A stretch of DNA of 64,000 nt, taken from Gammaproteobacteria bacterium (lineage in GTDB: Bacteria > Pseudomonadota > Gammaproteobacteria > Arenicellales > JAJDZL01). Under the pieces are notes generated by a model. That model was given only the letters and a program-made list of their open reading frames with translations, searched no databases and was not told where the DNA came from. The stretch covers positions 1 through 64,000 of the forward strand of contig JAJEHQ010000007.1 of NCBI GenBank assembly GCA_022823625.1, given 5' to 3'. Numbering within the stretch: the first letter of the stretch is position 1; each line of letters opens with the position of its first letter. Below are positions 19,711-28,132 of the stretch, one piece after another. Both the position numbers and the translations under genes were made by a program.

Positions 19711-20481
19711 CTATCGAAAAATACCAGTTAGATGATTAGCCGGAACAATATTGGGGTCAGGTGGATCAACTAACTCATAGAATTCCAAAGCAATTTCAAG
19801 GATTCCATTCTCCGTTGCAAGCATACGATGAGGTCTGAAACAAGGCATTAGGCTGACAACAGACTGCGTTGTAGTAATATGGGTTGGAGTGGTATCAAAT
19901 GTTTTGAACTGATACTCGATGAGATCAGGGAATTCGAGAGTAAATTCTCCAGGCATGCTCGGCATTTTTTCTGTCAACCACACAAAAGAGTAAATTAATG
20001 CGCCTTTTTTGCACATCGGACTTAGCATGGCCATGATGTCAATGATATGTTTTCTGTCCAAGTAATTAAACATATCCCAAACCAGAATTAAATTTAAGTG
20101 CTGAGATCCTTTGTAGTTTTTTAGGGAAGGTAGTGCATTCAAGAACTGATCAGCTGCCCAGGTGCCACTTTCCTTCGTCTGACGCTCATTGAGCGCAAGC
20201 AAGGTGGAACGAAGATTAGATGAAGCAAAGTAGATGTAGTTGAATTCAGAAAAATAGTTAATAACACTTGGGTCGGCTGGCGCAAAGTCCAGAATTCCGA
20301 GTGTATCATCAAATTCTCGAGAAAAATACTCGGAAATAACTTTAATACCAACAGAACTGAAGCGAATTCGATCTCCAACACGGTGGGGCGAATTGAAATT
20401 CAATACGTTAAAGGACACTTTCTGAACCAACACCAGTTGTGGTGGTAAGGAAGTCTGAGAATTCGGTACGTTGAAAAGCAT
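19711..20481 (-). CDS. Uncharacterised protein with a methyltransferase-like Rossmann core
   Basis: A 256-residue soluble protein I cannot name. The centre looks like a class I SAM-dependent methyltransferase with a degenerate motif I (GILDFAPADPSVINYF instead of a glycine-rich loop), a strand ending in NYIYFASS, and a motif IV-like LNLILVWDMFNYLDRKHI followed by MLSPMCKKGALIYSF. Methyl transfer is therefore possible but not proven. It is 118 bp downstream of the bactofilin gene on the same strand, close to the dif site. Its ATG lies inside a 9-bp inverted repeat that continues into the leader, so its translation may be controlled. Confidence 0.55.
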   Translation of the reverse strand: MLFNVPNSQTSLPPQLVLVQKVSFNVLNFNSPHRVGDRIRFSSVGIKVISEYFSREFDDTLGILDFAPADPSVINYFSEFNYIYFASSNLRSTLLALNERQTKESGTWAADQFLNALPSLKNYKGSQHLNLILVWDMFNYLDRKHIIDIMAMLSPMCKKGALIYSFVWLTEKMPSMPGEFTLEFPDLIEYQFKTFDTTPTHITTTQSVVSLMPCFRPHRMLATENGILEIALEFYELVDPPDPNIVPANHLTGIFR

Positions 20482-20517
20482 CCATCGAGTGTAATTCTAT
20501 CGCACAACCGATGGATG
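20479..20517. promoter_or_regulatory. 9-bp inverted repeat across the start of the methyltransferase-like gene
   Basis: CATCCATCG (20479-20487) and CGATGGATG (20509-20517) are perfect inverted repeats separated by 21 bp. The left arm contains the start codon of the minus-strand gene, so in the mRNA the start would be paired with the leader. It may be an operator or a translation-controlling hairpin. The protein or ligand is unknown. Confidence 0.35.
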
Positions 20518-20539
20518 ACCTCTTTCATCGCATGGGATT

Positions 20540-20559
20540 CAGGCTTCAGTGCAAGCCTG
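20540..20559 (-). terminator. Strong hairpin between bactofilin and methyltransferase-like genes
   Basis: CAGGCTT/AAGCCTG form a 7-bp stem with a 6-nt loop, 41 bp past the bactofilin stop. It lacks a U-tract on the minus strand, so it may be a processing or mRNA-stabilising hairpin rather than a true terminator. Confidence 0.35.
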
Positions 20560-20599
20560 TCTCACTCAATTTATTAAATATTATGAAATGATAGAAATT

Positions 20600-21190
20600 T
20601 TATTTACTCGCAACCTGGCTGGGTACAGCAGGTCTCGAAGGCTTGGTCTGCGAGGTTGAGGCTGAAGCTTCAGCAGATTTTGTCTTTCTCTCCCTCAACA
20701 TTTCTACAGAACCATTAAACGTGGACCCTTTATCGAGGATCACATTAGCAGCATGAATGTCACCTTCCACGCTACCTGTCGAAACTAAATGTAAAGTGTC
20801 ATTAGCCGTTGCGTTGCCAACAAGTTTCCCATGAATTGTGATGTTTTTCGCACTGACAGTAGCCTCGGCGTGCCCGGTTTCTTCAATTATTACAACGTTT
20901 TTGTTTGCTTCAATTGAACCTTTAAATTTACCGTAAACCCTGATGTCTGATTGACCGGATATTTCCCCTTTTAGCGTAGTCTGAGCGCTAATGATCGTCG
21001 GTTCAACTGAAGCAAGCTCGCTTCTCGCTACAGCACTGGTTCTGTCAAGGGCCGTGTAACCAGCACTTCGGGCTTCTTTTTCTGGTTTTTCAGTTTTCGC
21101 AGGAATGGATTGCCGCATTGATTCTACTTGCGATGGTACGCTTGGTGCAGTCTGTGGTTGTTGTGATGAAGGATTATCTTTTTTCCACAT
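20600..21190 (-). CDS. Bactofilin (polymer-forming cytoskeletal protein)
   Basis: A 196-residue bactofilin. Bactofilins self-assemble into nucleotide-free filaments at the membrane and organise cell-wall or stalk/polarity proteins. The beta-helical core spans about residues 60-160 and shows the repeating hydrophobic pattern with glycines (TTLKGEISGQSDIRVYGKFKGSI, then HGKLVGNATANDTLHLV, then GSVEGDIHAANVILDKGSTFNGSV). The Pro/Ser/Lys-rich tails before and after it are probably disordered. The neighbouring dif site places it at the probable terminus, but a role there is not implied. Confidence 0.9.
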   Translation of the reverse strand: MWKKDNPSSQQPQTAPSVPSQVESMRQSIPAKTEKPEKEARSAGYTALDRTSAVARSELASVEPTIISAQTTLKGEISGQSDIRVYGKFKGSIEANKNVVIIEETGHAEATVSAKNITIHGKLVGNATANDTLHLVSTGSVEGDIHAANVILDKGSTFNGSVEMLRERKTKSAEASASTSQTKPSRPAVPSQVASK

Positions 21191-21602
21191 AATTAAGACC
21201 TCAATTGGAAAGATTTACTCGGCAAGCACAACAGGAATAGAACAATTATTCAAGTGCAAATATTCGATAGTTCAATTATATGACAGCGTCCTATGGGCAA
21301 GTATTTTTAATAAACGAGGCAATGATCATATTGGATGGTTTCAAAAGTCAATTCTGTCAAATTGACGGTTATCAACTGGAAAGGGGAACAATTGAGGGCA
21401 TTACATTTCTAACTTAAATTTTAAATGAAAAACAACACATAAAGAATTGTTGTAGCATTATTTATAAGTTAAGTGCCAAAACTTATTGCTGAACGAATCA
21501 CATGAACGCCGGAAATAGGAACAACAGTATCACAGGTACTGGAACCTTATCCTGTCTCTCCACCACTATTATTCTTCAAATGTCAATCCGGAGATAATAG
21601 AA

Positions 21603-21630
21603 ATATAACATAATATACATTATACGAAGT
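21603..21630 (-). other. dif: dif site (XerCD chromosome-dimer resolution site)
   Basis: On the minus strand the 28 bp starting at 21630 read an 11-bp XerC-type arm (ACTTCGTATAA), a 6-bp centre (TGTATA) and an 11-bp XerD-type arm (TTATGTTATAT). Compared by eye with the E. coli dif sequence known to me, 23 of 28 positions agree, including an uninterrupted run of 18 over the inner XerC arm, centre and inner XerD arm. It lies in a 687-bp gene-free interval. Gene direction changes on either side as expected for a terminus. XerC and XerD would act here, directed by FtsK. Confidence 0.85.
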
Positions 21631-21877
21631 TGTATCCACATCCATTTCACATGAACTAACCAACTCCATTTCGGAACAATTCCCTACTCTGTCAGTTGCT
21701 GTCGTATAGGAAATTTGGGCTGCTGACGATGGAAACAGCAGAAAGTAAAATATAGAGTGGTAAAAATTATTATGGACTTCGCTAACTCAGTAAGCAAATT
21801 GTCTGTTCTAAGTTGAACAAAAAAGTATTGCTGTCGTTTGAATTGAATTCCGTAGTTCACATTGATGGAGATTTCAA

Positions 21878-22363
21878 TTGGTAATCTTAACAATTCTTCT
21901 CTTGCCAATCTGTTTGTTAGTCGTTTGGTTGGTCATTGGTGGCCGAGGAAAAGATAGTGGAGTTGGTGGATTTTTGTCCTGTCGCAGAATTTCCGGACTC
22001 GATGGTAGCGATTATTTGATTCGTCGCTATTTGCTACCAAGAAACAAGATTCTGAATATTTACCTGCATAGATTTTTGGGAAGCGATGATGATCGCGCCC
22101 TTCATGACCATCCCTGGTATTCGATTAGCTGTGTGCTAAAAGGTCGTTTAATTGAACATCGCCCCGATGGTTCGACTAGGGAAATTCGTCGAGGAAAGAT
22201 TGCGATTCGCAATCCAAGATTCCAACATCGGATTGAATTACCTGACGGTGAAACCGCTACTACACTTTTTATTACCGGTCCTGTGGTTCGAACTTGGGGG
22301 TTTGTCTGCCCGCAAGGATGGATTTCCTGGAGCGAATATGGCAATAAAGGGGGTTGTGACTAG
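21878..22363 (+). CDS. Cupin-like hypothetical protein with an N-terminal membrane helix
   Basis: A 161-residue protein. Residues 2-21 form a hydrophobic helix that could anchor it in the membrane. The rest has a small cupin-like core: YLHRFLGSDDDRALHDHPW with two close histidines, a glycine after the expected turn, then HRIELPDGETATTLFITGP and a Trp-rich end (TWGFVCPQGWISW). Similar proteins occur in bacteria and in phages; the function is unknown. The start is TTG at 21878 with GGAG 7 nt upstream; no ATG in frame is available because a TGA lies just upstream. It is next to the dif site. Confidence 0.65.
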   Translation: MVILTILLLPICLLVVWLVIGGRGKDSGVGGFLSCRRISGLDGSDYLIRRYLLPRNKILNIYLHRFLGSDDDRALHDHPWYSISCVLKGRLIEHRPDGSTREIRRGKIAIRNPRFQHRIELPDGETATTLFITGPVVRTWGFVCPQGWISWSEYGNKGGCD

Positions 22364-22466
22364 TCAAATTCAACGATCTGCAAACGTATGATTGTTAATA
22401 TCACTCTTGGTAATTCTTTGAATTCAGTCTGCATCGTTAATGCGCGATTCGTGAATCTTTACTGAT

Positions 22467-22533
22467 AAATTACCTTCGCAAATTGGATTTATACCAATTC
22501 TACGAATTGCCAACTTTGAAACTGGTGATTGAA
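22467..22533 (+). repeat. Left copy of an imperfect direct repeat flanking the tcmP pair
   Basis: AAATTACCT at 22467 and GAATTGCCAACTTTGAAA at 22504 recur with nearly the same internal spacing at 24339 and 24376. The middle third differs. The two copies bracket the TcmP and three-Cys genes, as element ends or att-like sites might. No integrase is nearby and the DNA is AT-rich, so this is tentative. Confidence 0.35.
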
Positions 22534-22572
22534 TTTTCGAACTAGATGCACCATCACACATGGACAATAAGA

Positions 22573-22586
22573 GATCCTTAGGGATC
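22573..22586 (+). other. Small hairpin in the cupin-tcmP gap
   Basis: GATCC-TTAG-GGATC forms a 5-bp stem with a tetraloop, followed by AATTATT. It could be a weak terminator for the cupin-like gene about 210 bp upstream. The rest of the 388-bp gap (22364-22751) shows only the repeat described separately. Confidence 0.25.
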
Positions 22587-22751
22587 AATTATTGCAGTAA
22601 ATACAATGAATTACAAGTTATTACTTGGTTAATTGAATTACTTTGGCAATCACCTTTTCACCAACAACAAATCGATTAACTAATTTCATAACATTGAGAC
22701 CCTTTTTGTTCAAGTGATACTAACATTAGAGATTAGTAAATAAGGCCTGAA

Positions 22752-23600
22752 ATGACGACTGATTCTAGCCAGTTTGGCGGAAAATGGACAAAAGAAAAAC
22801 TGAAAATTCTTGAAAATTATCTTGATTCATATACCACTGCATTAAAGAATCAGAGTTTTGACCTTGTGTACATTGACGCATTCGCAGGTGATGGTTTCAT
22901 AAATACAGTTAGTGACGCGGAGTCAGATACGAAAGAATTTTTGGAAGGTTCAGTACTACGGGCACTAAAAATTAACGACAAACCTTTCGACCAACTTGTT
23001 CTCATTGAAAAGAACCCTCATCGTATAGAACGATTGGAAACATTGGTTGAAGAATATTCGAATCATAGAGATGTCAAAATTGAACAAGCTGATGCAAATG
23101 ACTATCTATCAACATGTGGCAAATTCTTAAGAGGCAAACGCGGCGTACTATTTCTAGACCCATTTAGTACAGAGGTTAGCTGGCAAACATTAGAGAAGAT
23201 AGCAGGGTACGAATCGCTTGATACATGGCTACTATTTCCCGTTAGTGCAATTTCTCGCATGTTACCAAGAGAAAAAAGACCGGACGAAATAAGTGAAAAT
23301 TTGGTTGAATGTTTGAACAAAGTCTACGGAGATGAAAGCTGGCGGGAACTTTATACTGAAAGTCCTCAACAAACTCTATTTGGCGAACCTGGATACGAGC
23401 GAAATCCAGGTATAGACGGACTAGTTCGAATTTACAAGGAAAAGCTTAGATCTTTACTTGGTAGAAGATTTCTTGAAAAGCATCGAGATTTGAAGAACTC
23501 AAAAAATTCCACGCTGTTTGCGTTTATGTTTTTTGTAGGGAATCAAAAAGGTATTAGTCTAGCAGGGAAAATCGCTAATCATATATTAGACGAGATTTAA
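22752..23600 (+). CDS. tcmP: Three-Cys-motif partner protein TcmP
   Basis: A 282-residue protein of the TcmP family, always encoded beside a three-Cys-motif (phage Gp37/Gp68-like) protein. Visible features are [13 protein letters not shown] at 36-48, a methyltransferase-like strand and loop, [14 protein letters not shown] near 83-96, the VLFLDPF block at 132-138, and [12 protein letters not shown] near 164-175. This pattern suggests a Rossmann fold related to DNA/RNA methyltransferases, but no reaction is established. The downstream partner starts 2 bp after the stop. The pair sits between dif and tatD in AT-rich DNA and looks acquired. Confidence 0.88.
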   Translation: MTTDSSQFGGKWTKEKLKILENYLDSYTTALKNQSFDLVYIDAFAGDGFINTVSDAESDTKEFLEGSVLRALKINDKPFDQLVLIEKNPHRIERLETLVEEYSNHRDVKIEQADANDYLSTCGKFLRGKRGVLFLDPFSTEVSWQTLEKIAGYESLDTWLLFPVSAISRMLPREKRPDEISENLVECLNKVYGDESWRELYTESPQQTLFGEPGYERNPGIDGLVRIYKEKLRSLLGRRFLEKHRDLKNSKNSTLFAFMFFVGNQKGISLAGKIANHILDEI

Positions 23601-23602
23601 CA

Positions 23603-24322
23603 ATGACGACAAATTCCTCAATAGAGTGGACACAGGTTACTTGGAATCCAGTTACTGGATGTACAAAAATCAGTCATGGCTGCAAAAATTGTTATGCTGA
23701 ACGAATGTCTCGTCGCCTAAAAGCAATGGGAGCGAAGAAGTATAGCAATTCGTTTTCTGTCACAATTCATGAATCTGTGCTTGATGAACCAATGAAATGG
23801 TCCAAGCCTCGTTTGATCTTCGTTAATTCTATGTCCGACTTGTTTCATGAATCTGTTCCTGTATGGTTTATTGAGTCCGTGTTTGAAGTCATGAATCGGG
23901 CTTCTCAGCACACATTTCAAATTCTTACCAAGAGACCAACTCGGGTTGTTGAAATGAACGAAAAATTAAACTGGTTACCAAATGTTTGGTTTGGCGTAAG
24001 TATCGAGTCCGAAAGATGGATTGAACGACTGGACTTGCTAAAGAACTTGGATGCACACACAAAATTTCTCTCACTTGAACCTTTGTTAGGACCATTGCCT
24101 AACTTACAGTTAGAAGGAGTTGATTGGGTCATTGTGGGAGGAGAATCTGGGCCAAAGGCTAGACCTATCAAGGCCGAGTGGGTAAGAGAAATACGAGACA
24201 ACTGTGTAAGTCACAATGTACCATTTTTTTTCAAACAATGGGGTGGAGTCTTCAAGAAACAGGCGGGACGTTTGTTGGATAATCGAACATGGGATGAGAT
24301 GCCAGAGGTACATTCTAGTTAA
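23603..24322 (+). CDS. Three-Cys-motif protein, phage Gp37/Gp68 family (DUF5131)
   Basis: A 239-residue protein with Cys20-x6-Cys27-x2-Cys30 in [17 protein letters not shown], a cluster of the kind that binds 4Fe-4S in radical SAM-like enzymes. Other family blocks are [16 protein letters not shown] near 67-82, [11 protein letters not shown] near 106-116, VWFGVSIES near 128-136 and [15 protein letters not shown] near 175-189. The first family members were described in phages. The function is unknown; pairing with TcmP suggests a two-component modification or repair system for nucleic acid or nucleotide. It begins 2 bp after tcmP. Confidence 0.88.
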   Translation: MTTNSSIEWTQVTWNPVTGCTKISHGCKNCYAERMSRRLKAMGAKKYSNSFSVTIHESVLDEPMKWSKPRLIFVNSMSDLFHESVPVWFIESVFEVMNRASQHTFQILTKRPTRVVEMNEKLNWLPNVWFGVSIESERWIERLDLLKNLDAHTKFLSLEPLLGPLPNLQLEGVDWVIVGGESGPKARPIKAEWVREIRDNCVSHNVPFFFKQWGGVFKKQAGRLLDNRTWDEMPEVHSS

Positions 24323-24338
24323 CGTGATACGCGGAATC

Positions 24339-24404
24339 AAATTACCTCTATAGGTAATCAGCCCTGAAAATTTTGGAATTTGCCAACTTTCAAAGTGATT
24401 AAAA
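24339..24404 (+). repeat. Right copy of an imperfect direct repeat flanking the tcmP pair
   Basis: AAATTACCT at 24339 and GAATTTGCCAACTTTCAAAG at 24376 match the copy at 22467-22533 in order and spacing. The left end also forms a hairpin (ATTACCT-CTAT-AGGTAAT, 24341-24358) just past the stop of the three-Cys gene, which could aid termination although no T run follows. Confidence 0.35.
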
Positions 24405-24510
24405 GTAACTATCACAGTTCTTGTGAATTCGCCGCTAGACTTGACAGAACAGTGGATTTGGAAAAGTGTCCAATCCAACTACAAACCCACAATTGACGAT
24501 TTCGCTGCAG

Positions 24511-25296
24511 CTAATAAACGCGGTTCAATTTTCGAATCTGAAACAAGTCAAGAAAATTGTTCGTTGTATTCTCCGCAAGGTTTTCCAGACTGATTCCCCT
24601 TAACTCTGCCAAAAATTCTGCCGTGTGACGCACATAGGCAGGTTGATTTTCTTTACCGCGCTTCGGGACCGGCGCCAAGTATGGAGCATCAGTTTCTATG
24701 AGCAATTTATCCATTGGAATTTTCTTCGCAACTTCCGCCAAGTCCTTAGCATTCTTAAAGGTAACAATTCCGGAGAATGAGATATAGAACCCTTCATTAA
24801 GCGCTGCTTTAGCCATTTCGTAGTCGCCAGTAAAGCAGTGCATCACTCCGCCCGCTTCCCTTGCCTGGTTATCCCGCATTATCGAAATTGTGTCTTCCGG
24901 TGCATTACGACTATGAACAATTATTGGTTTCTTTACGATACGTGCAGCTTCAATATGCCGTGCAAATCGGTCTCGTTGCCAATCCAGTTCACCAGAACTT
25001 CGATAGTAGTCCAATCCGGTTTCGCCAATGGCAACAACCCTGTCATCCATTCCGAGATCAACCAGCCTCTGGATACTTGGATCTTCACCATCGGTTTCGT
25101 TAGGATGCACACCAACTGATGGATAGATGTTTTCATGTGCATCACTCAGTTCCAGTATTTGCGGATAATCTTCTAGATTGACTGCAACACACAGCATGTA
25201 CTTTACGTCCATCTGCTGTGCCAGATCCAGCACAGAATCAAACTTTTCCCATAGTTGGGGGAAATTGATGTGGCAATGACTATCTGCTAGTTCCAT
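24511..25296 (-). CDS. tatD: TatD-family metal-dependent DNase
   Basis: A 261-residue TIM-barrel metallohydrolase of the TatD/YcfH family, deoxyribonucleases thought to act in DNA repair or degradation. Metal ligands are visible in DSHCHIN (residues 5-11), GETGLDYY near 96-103, PIIVHSRNA near 129-137, MHCFTGD near 156-162 and ETDAPYLAP near 206-214. It is the last gene of the plsX-to-tatD run, 17 bp after holB, matching the E. coli position of ycfH. Confidence 0.93.
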   Translation of the reverse strand: MELADSHCHINFPQLWEKFDSVLDLAQQMDVKYMLCVAVNLEDYPQILELSDAHENIYPSVGVHPNETDGEDPSIQRLVDLGMDDRVVAIGETGLDYYRSSGELDWQRDRFARHIEAARIVKKPIIVHSRNAPEDTISIMRDNQAREAGGVMHCFTGDYEMAKAALNEGFYISFSGIVTFKNAKDLAEVAKKIPMDKLLIETDAPYLAPVPKRGKENQPAYVRHTAEFLAELRGISLENLAENTTNNFLDLFQIRKLNRVY

Positions 25297-25313
25297 AAAT
25301 GAATGTTCCTGAC

Positions 25314-26372
25314 TCAGCGTACACAGTTGTCGATTGCAATCAATGCATCTTCAACAGCCAACGTTTTGTCCAACCCCCCTGCCCTTATTTGATTTCTCAA
25401 CAATCCAATATGATCATAGATTAGAAACAACTTTCTTTGGTCTGTACGCAACGCAATCTCACTAAGCAACGTATCCCCTTTTTGGTTTCTTTCTCTGACT
25501 ACCGCAACCTCGCGGATCAACTTGCTGACCAGTCGAAGCAATTCATCCAAACATTCTGCTTCTCCGAGTTGAATACCCAACTCAATAAGTTCAAACAAAT
25601 CTCTCTGTTTGTGTCGCTGCAATTGTTTCAGGACCGTGGAAACGAATGCTGTTGAACGTAAGATTTCATCATTCTGTAATTGTTGCAATCCAACAATAGG
25701 TCCCTTTCCACATTGTTGAATTGCGCTGATCTGCTGTGGACGCAATTTCAGTTGCATTAACCATTGCTCAATCTGCTCTGATTCTGGAACTGGCAACAAT
25801 AATTTCTGGCAGCGACTGGTAATAGTAGGCAGCAAATTCTGCGTGCTCTGCGCGATTAATACCAGAAAGGTGTTTGGTGCCGGTTCTTCAAGAACTTTCA
25901 ACAGAGAATTCGCACCCGCATTTGTCATGGAATCGACCGGGTCAATGACAAAAACCTTGTTCACAGATAAGTGAGGCTTTACATTTGCGCTTTCGATCAA
26001 TGCTCTAATTTGATCGATAACAATTGTTGAGCGGGGATTTTTGCGTTTAGCACGAGAGGATTGATCATCCAGATATCGATCAGCATAACTGACTAACACC
26101 GAATCCATACTTTCGAGTTTGGTTTCAGAAGTCAGCACGTGCAAATCCGGGTGTGTGCCTGAACTGAATAGTCGACAATTTCTGCATTCCCCACATGGTG
26201 ATTTTTCTTCACCTTCACATAACAATGCTACCGCGAGTCTAGTCGCGAAACGAAGTTTCCCAATACCTTCTGTTCCCGTAAACAGAATCGCATGGGGCAG
26301 TCTACCTAATGATTCAACGACGCGCTCCCAGGCCTTGATCTGCCATGGATACAGTTCAAGATAGTTAGCCAT
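25314..26372 (-). CDS. holB: DNA polymerase III subunit delta prime
   Basis: A clamp-loader subunit that helps place the sliding clamp on primed DNA. The 352 residues show the AAA+ fold with LFTGTEGIGKLRFATRLA near 30-47, a zinc module CGECRNC near 60-66, and sensor-type blocks VFVIDPVDSMTNAGANSLLKVLEEP and TITSRC. It overlaps tmk by 8 bp and is followed by tatD, the normal E. coli order. Confidence 0.92.
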   Translation of the reverse strand: MANYLELYPWQIKAWERVVESLGRLPHAILFTGTEGIGKLRFATRLAVALLCEGEEKSPCGECRNCRLFSSGTHPDLHVLTSETKLESMDSVLVSYADRYLDDQSSRAKRKNPRSTIVIDQIRALIESANVKPHLSVNKVFVIDPVDSMTNAGANSLLKVLEEPAPNTFLVLIAQSTQNLLPTITSRCQKLLLPVPESEQIEQWLMQLKLRPQQISAIQQCGKGPIVGLQQLQNDEILRSTAFVSTVLKQLQRHKQRDLFELIELGIQLGEAECLDELLRLVSKLIREVAVVRERNQKGDTLLSEIALRTDQRKLFLIYDHIGLLRNQIRAGGLDKTLAVEDALIAIDNCVR

Positions 26373-27012
26373 GAGATTGATTTATAAAATCTTTGATGTA
26401 ACGCTGAGAAATGTCTTTAACTTCATTAACATCAAGAGTAGCATCAATGCATTTGATACGTTCTGGATGAAGAGAATGTAATCTAATGAATGCATTCCGC
26501 ACTCGATTGTGAAATTCATCTGTTTCTTTCTCAAACCGGTCCGGCGAATCAATCTGTCTAACTCGTTGCTGGGCAGTTTTGATGTCGGCATCAAACAACA
26601 ATGTGAGGTCTGGCCGAAATTCACCTTGAACCCATTGTTCAATCTGTGCAATCCTGTCAAAAGGCAATTCTCTCCCGCCTCCCTGGTATGCATAGGTTGA
26701 ATCGGTGAAACGATCACAGACTACCCAACGCCCTGCTTCAATATTCGGCAATATAAGTTGTTCCAGATGCTGAGAACGTGCGGCAAACATAAGCAGCACT
26801 TCAGCATTCGAAAGAATTTCGCTGTCTCTGGACAACACTAATTTGCGTAACTTTTCACCGATTGGTGTTCCGCCAACCTCGCGCGTAGTTACCACTTCAA
26901 ACCCAGCTTCTTGAATGGTTGAGACGACTGCCTCTGTTGCAACAGATTTGCCCGCACCATCCAGACCTTCCAAAGTGATGAATTTTCCTTGCATGCTCTG
27001 CTGGTCTGTCAT
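26365..27012 (-). CDS. tmk: Thymidylate kinase
   Basis: Phosphorylates dTMP to dTDP. The P-loop is LEGLDGAGKS, the DR motif DRFTDSTYAYQGGGRELP, and the lid region lies near RQIDSPDRFEKE. The start is not clear: ATG 27012, ATG 26994 and TTG 27057 are all in frame, and none has a good ribosome binding site. I take 27012, just outside the mltG coding region. The protein is then 215 residues. It lies between mltG and holB as in E. coli. Confidence 0.93.
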   Translation of the reverse strand: MTDQQSMQGKFITLEGLDGAGKSVATEAVVSTIQEAGFEVVTTREVGGTPIGEKLRKLVLSRDSEILSNAEVLLMFAARSQHLEQLILPNIEAGRWVVCDRFTDSTYAYQGGGRELPFDRIAQIEQWVQGEFRPDLTLLFDADIKTAQQRVRQIDSPDRFEKETDEFHNRVRNAFIRLHSLHPERIKCIDATLDVNEVKDISQRYIKDFINQSHG

Positions 27013-27037
27013 CTGTTCGGTTTGATGATTCTGAAAG

Positions 27038-28063
27038 TCAGCCTTGCTTTTCAACAATGCTACGGTAAATTCGAACAGCTTTAAGATGTTCGTCTATCGT
27101 ATTGGAAAATTGATGTGTTCCGTCACCACGAGAGACAAAATACAAATAACTGGTCTTTGCCGGACGGGCTGCGGCTTGAATGGCGGCTAACCCGGGCATC
27201 GCAATAGGAGTTGGCGGAAAACCGGAACGAGTATAGGTGTTGTACGGCGTATCCCGATCTAACTCGGATCTTTTGAGCGGCCCGTCAATTCCACCCAATC
27301 CATAAATCACGGTCGGGTCCATCTGCAGGCGCATACCCTTATTCAAGCGATTTACAATCACACCCGCAATAATTGGATATTCCTCGTCAACACTTGACTC
27401 TTTCTGAATTATTGATGCGGCAATCAGACACTCGTAGGCTGTTTCGTATGGTAAATCTGGATTTCGATTTGCCCACTCCCGCTCCAAAATCTCTTTCATC
27501 TGAGTATGAGCTCTTTGTAATATTGACAAATCAGTTTGCCCTGCGTTGAAGTTATAGGTATCCGGAAAAAACCAACCCTCAGGATGTTGTTCCAATATGC
27601 CAAGACGTTCCAGAATGGAATCAGCATCAACCTCTGCAAGTGTCTGCTTTAAATTTGCCTTGTTGCTCAGTTCAGCCAGAAACTCCCTGAAAGTCCAACC
27701 CTCAATGAACTGAATTTGATGATCGATTGACTTTCCTTCTACGATTTTCGACAATACCTGCAGAAGATTCAAATCTGGCTGAAATTGATACTCACCAGCC
27801 TTTAAAGAACGTTCAAATTGTCCCGTGCGCGCCACCCAAACCAACAATTCTGGGTTTGTCAGGTGACCGTTTTCGTGCAACATGTTCGCTAAGTCGGTTG
27901 CGTTTGCACCAGATTCGAACACATAAACCTGATCCACTGGTATGTTGAGTGGACGTGTAATCAGGTATGCTGCATAAGTAACCGTAGCAAACGCGAAAAG
28001 AGAAATGATAGCGACGAAAATTGGCCACGAACGTCGCTTACGAGATTTTCTTTTGACTGCCAC
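27038..28063 (-). CDS. mltG: Endolytic transglycosylase MltG
   Basis: An inner-membrane lytic transglycosylase that cuts nascent glycan strands and limits their length. One membrane helix follows the basic N-terminus (KRKSRKRRSWPIFVAIISLF, about 4-33), then a LysM-like region and the YceG catalytic domain with AASIIQKESS near 215 and the IIAGVIVNRLNKGMRLQMDPTVIYGLG block near 230-256. The 341 residues are normal. pabC, found between fabF and mltG in E. coli, is absent here. Confidence 0.94.
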   Translation of the reverse strand: MAVKRKSRKRRSWPIFVAIISLFAFATVTYAAYLITRPLNIPVDQVYVFESGANATDLANMLHENGHLTNPELLVWVARTGQFERSLKAGEYQFQPDLNLLQVLSKIVEGKSIDHQIQFIEGWTFREFLAELSNKANLKQTLAEVDADSILERLGILEQHPEGWFFPDTYNFNAGQTDLSILQRAHTQMKEILEREWANRNPDLPYETAYECLIAASIIQKESSVDEEYPIIAGVIVNRLNKGMRLQMDPTVIYGLGGIDGPLKRSELDRDTPYNTYTRSGFPPTPIAMPGLAAIQAAARPAKTSYLYFVSRGDGTHQFSNTIDEHLKAVRIYRSIVEKQG

Positions 28064-28132
28064 GTTTGAAATCAGTCAGGAAATTATTGTGTCGAGTCGA
28101 CAGAAAATTAGCTGTTACTTTCAGATGATAAT

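Noticed and set aside
21613-21632. Seventeen bases identical to part of a loxP site
   Set aside because: The match is explained by the dif site: loxP and dif share a similar spacer and arm here, there is no second 13-bp loxP arm, and a phage-type site is not expected.
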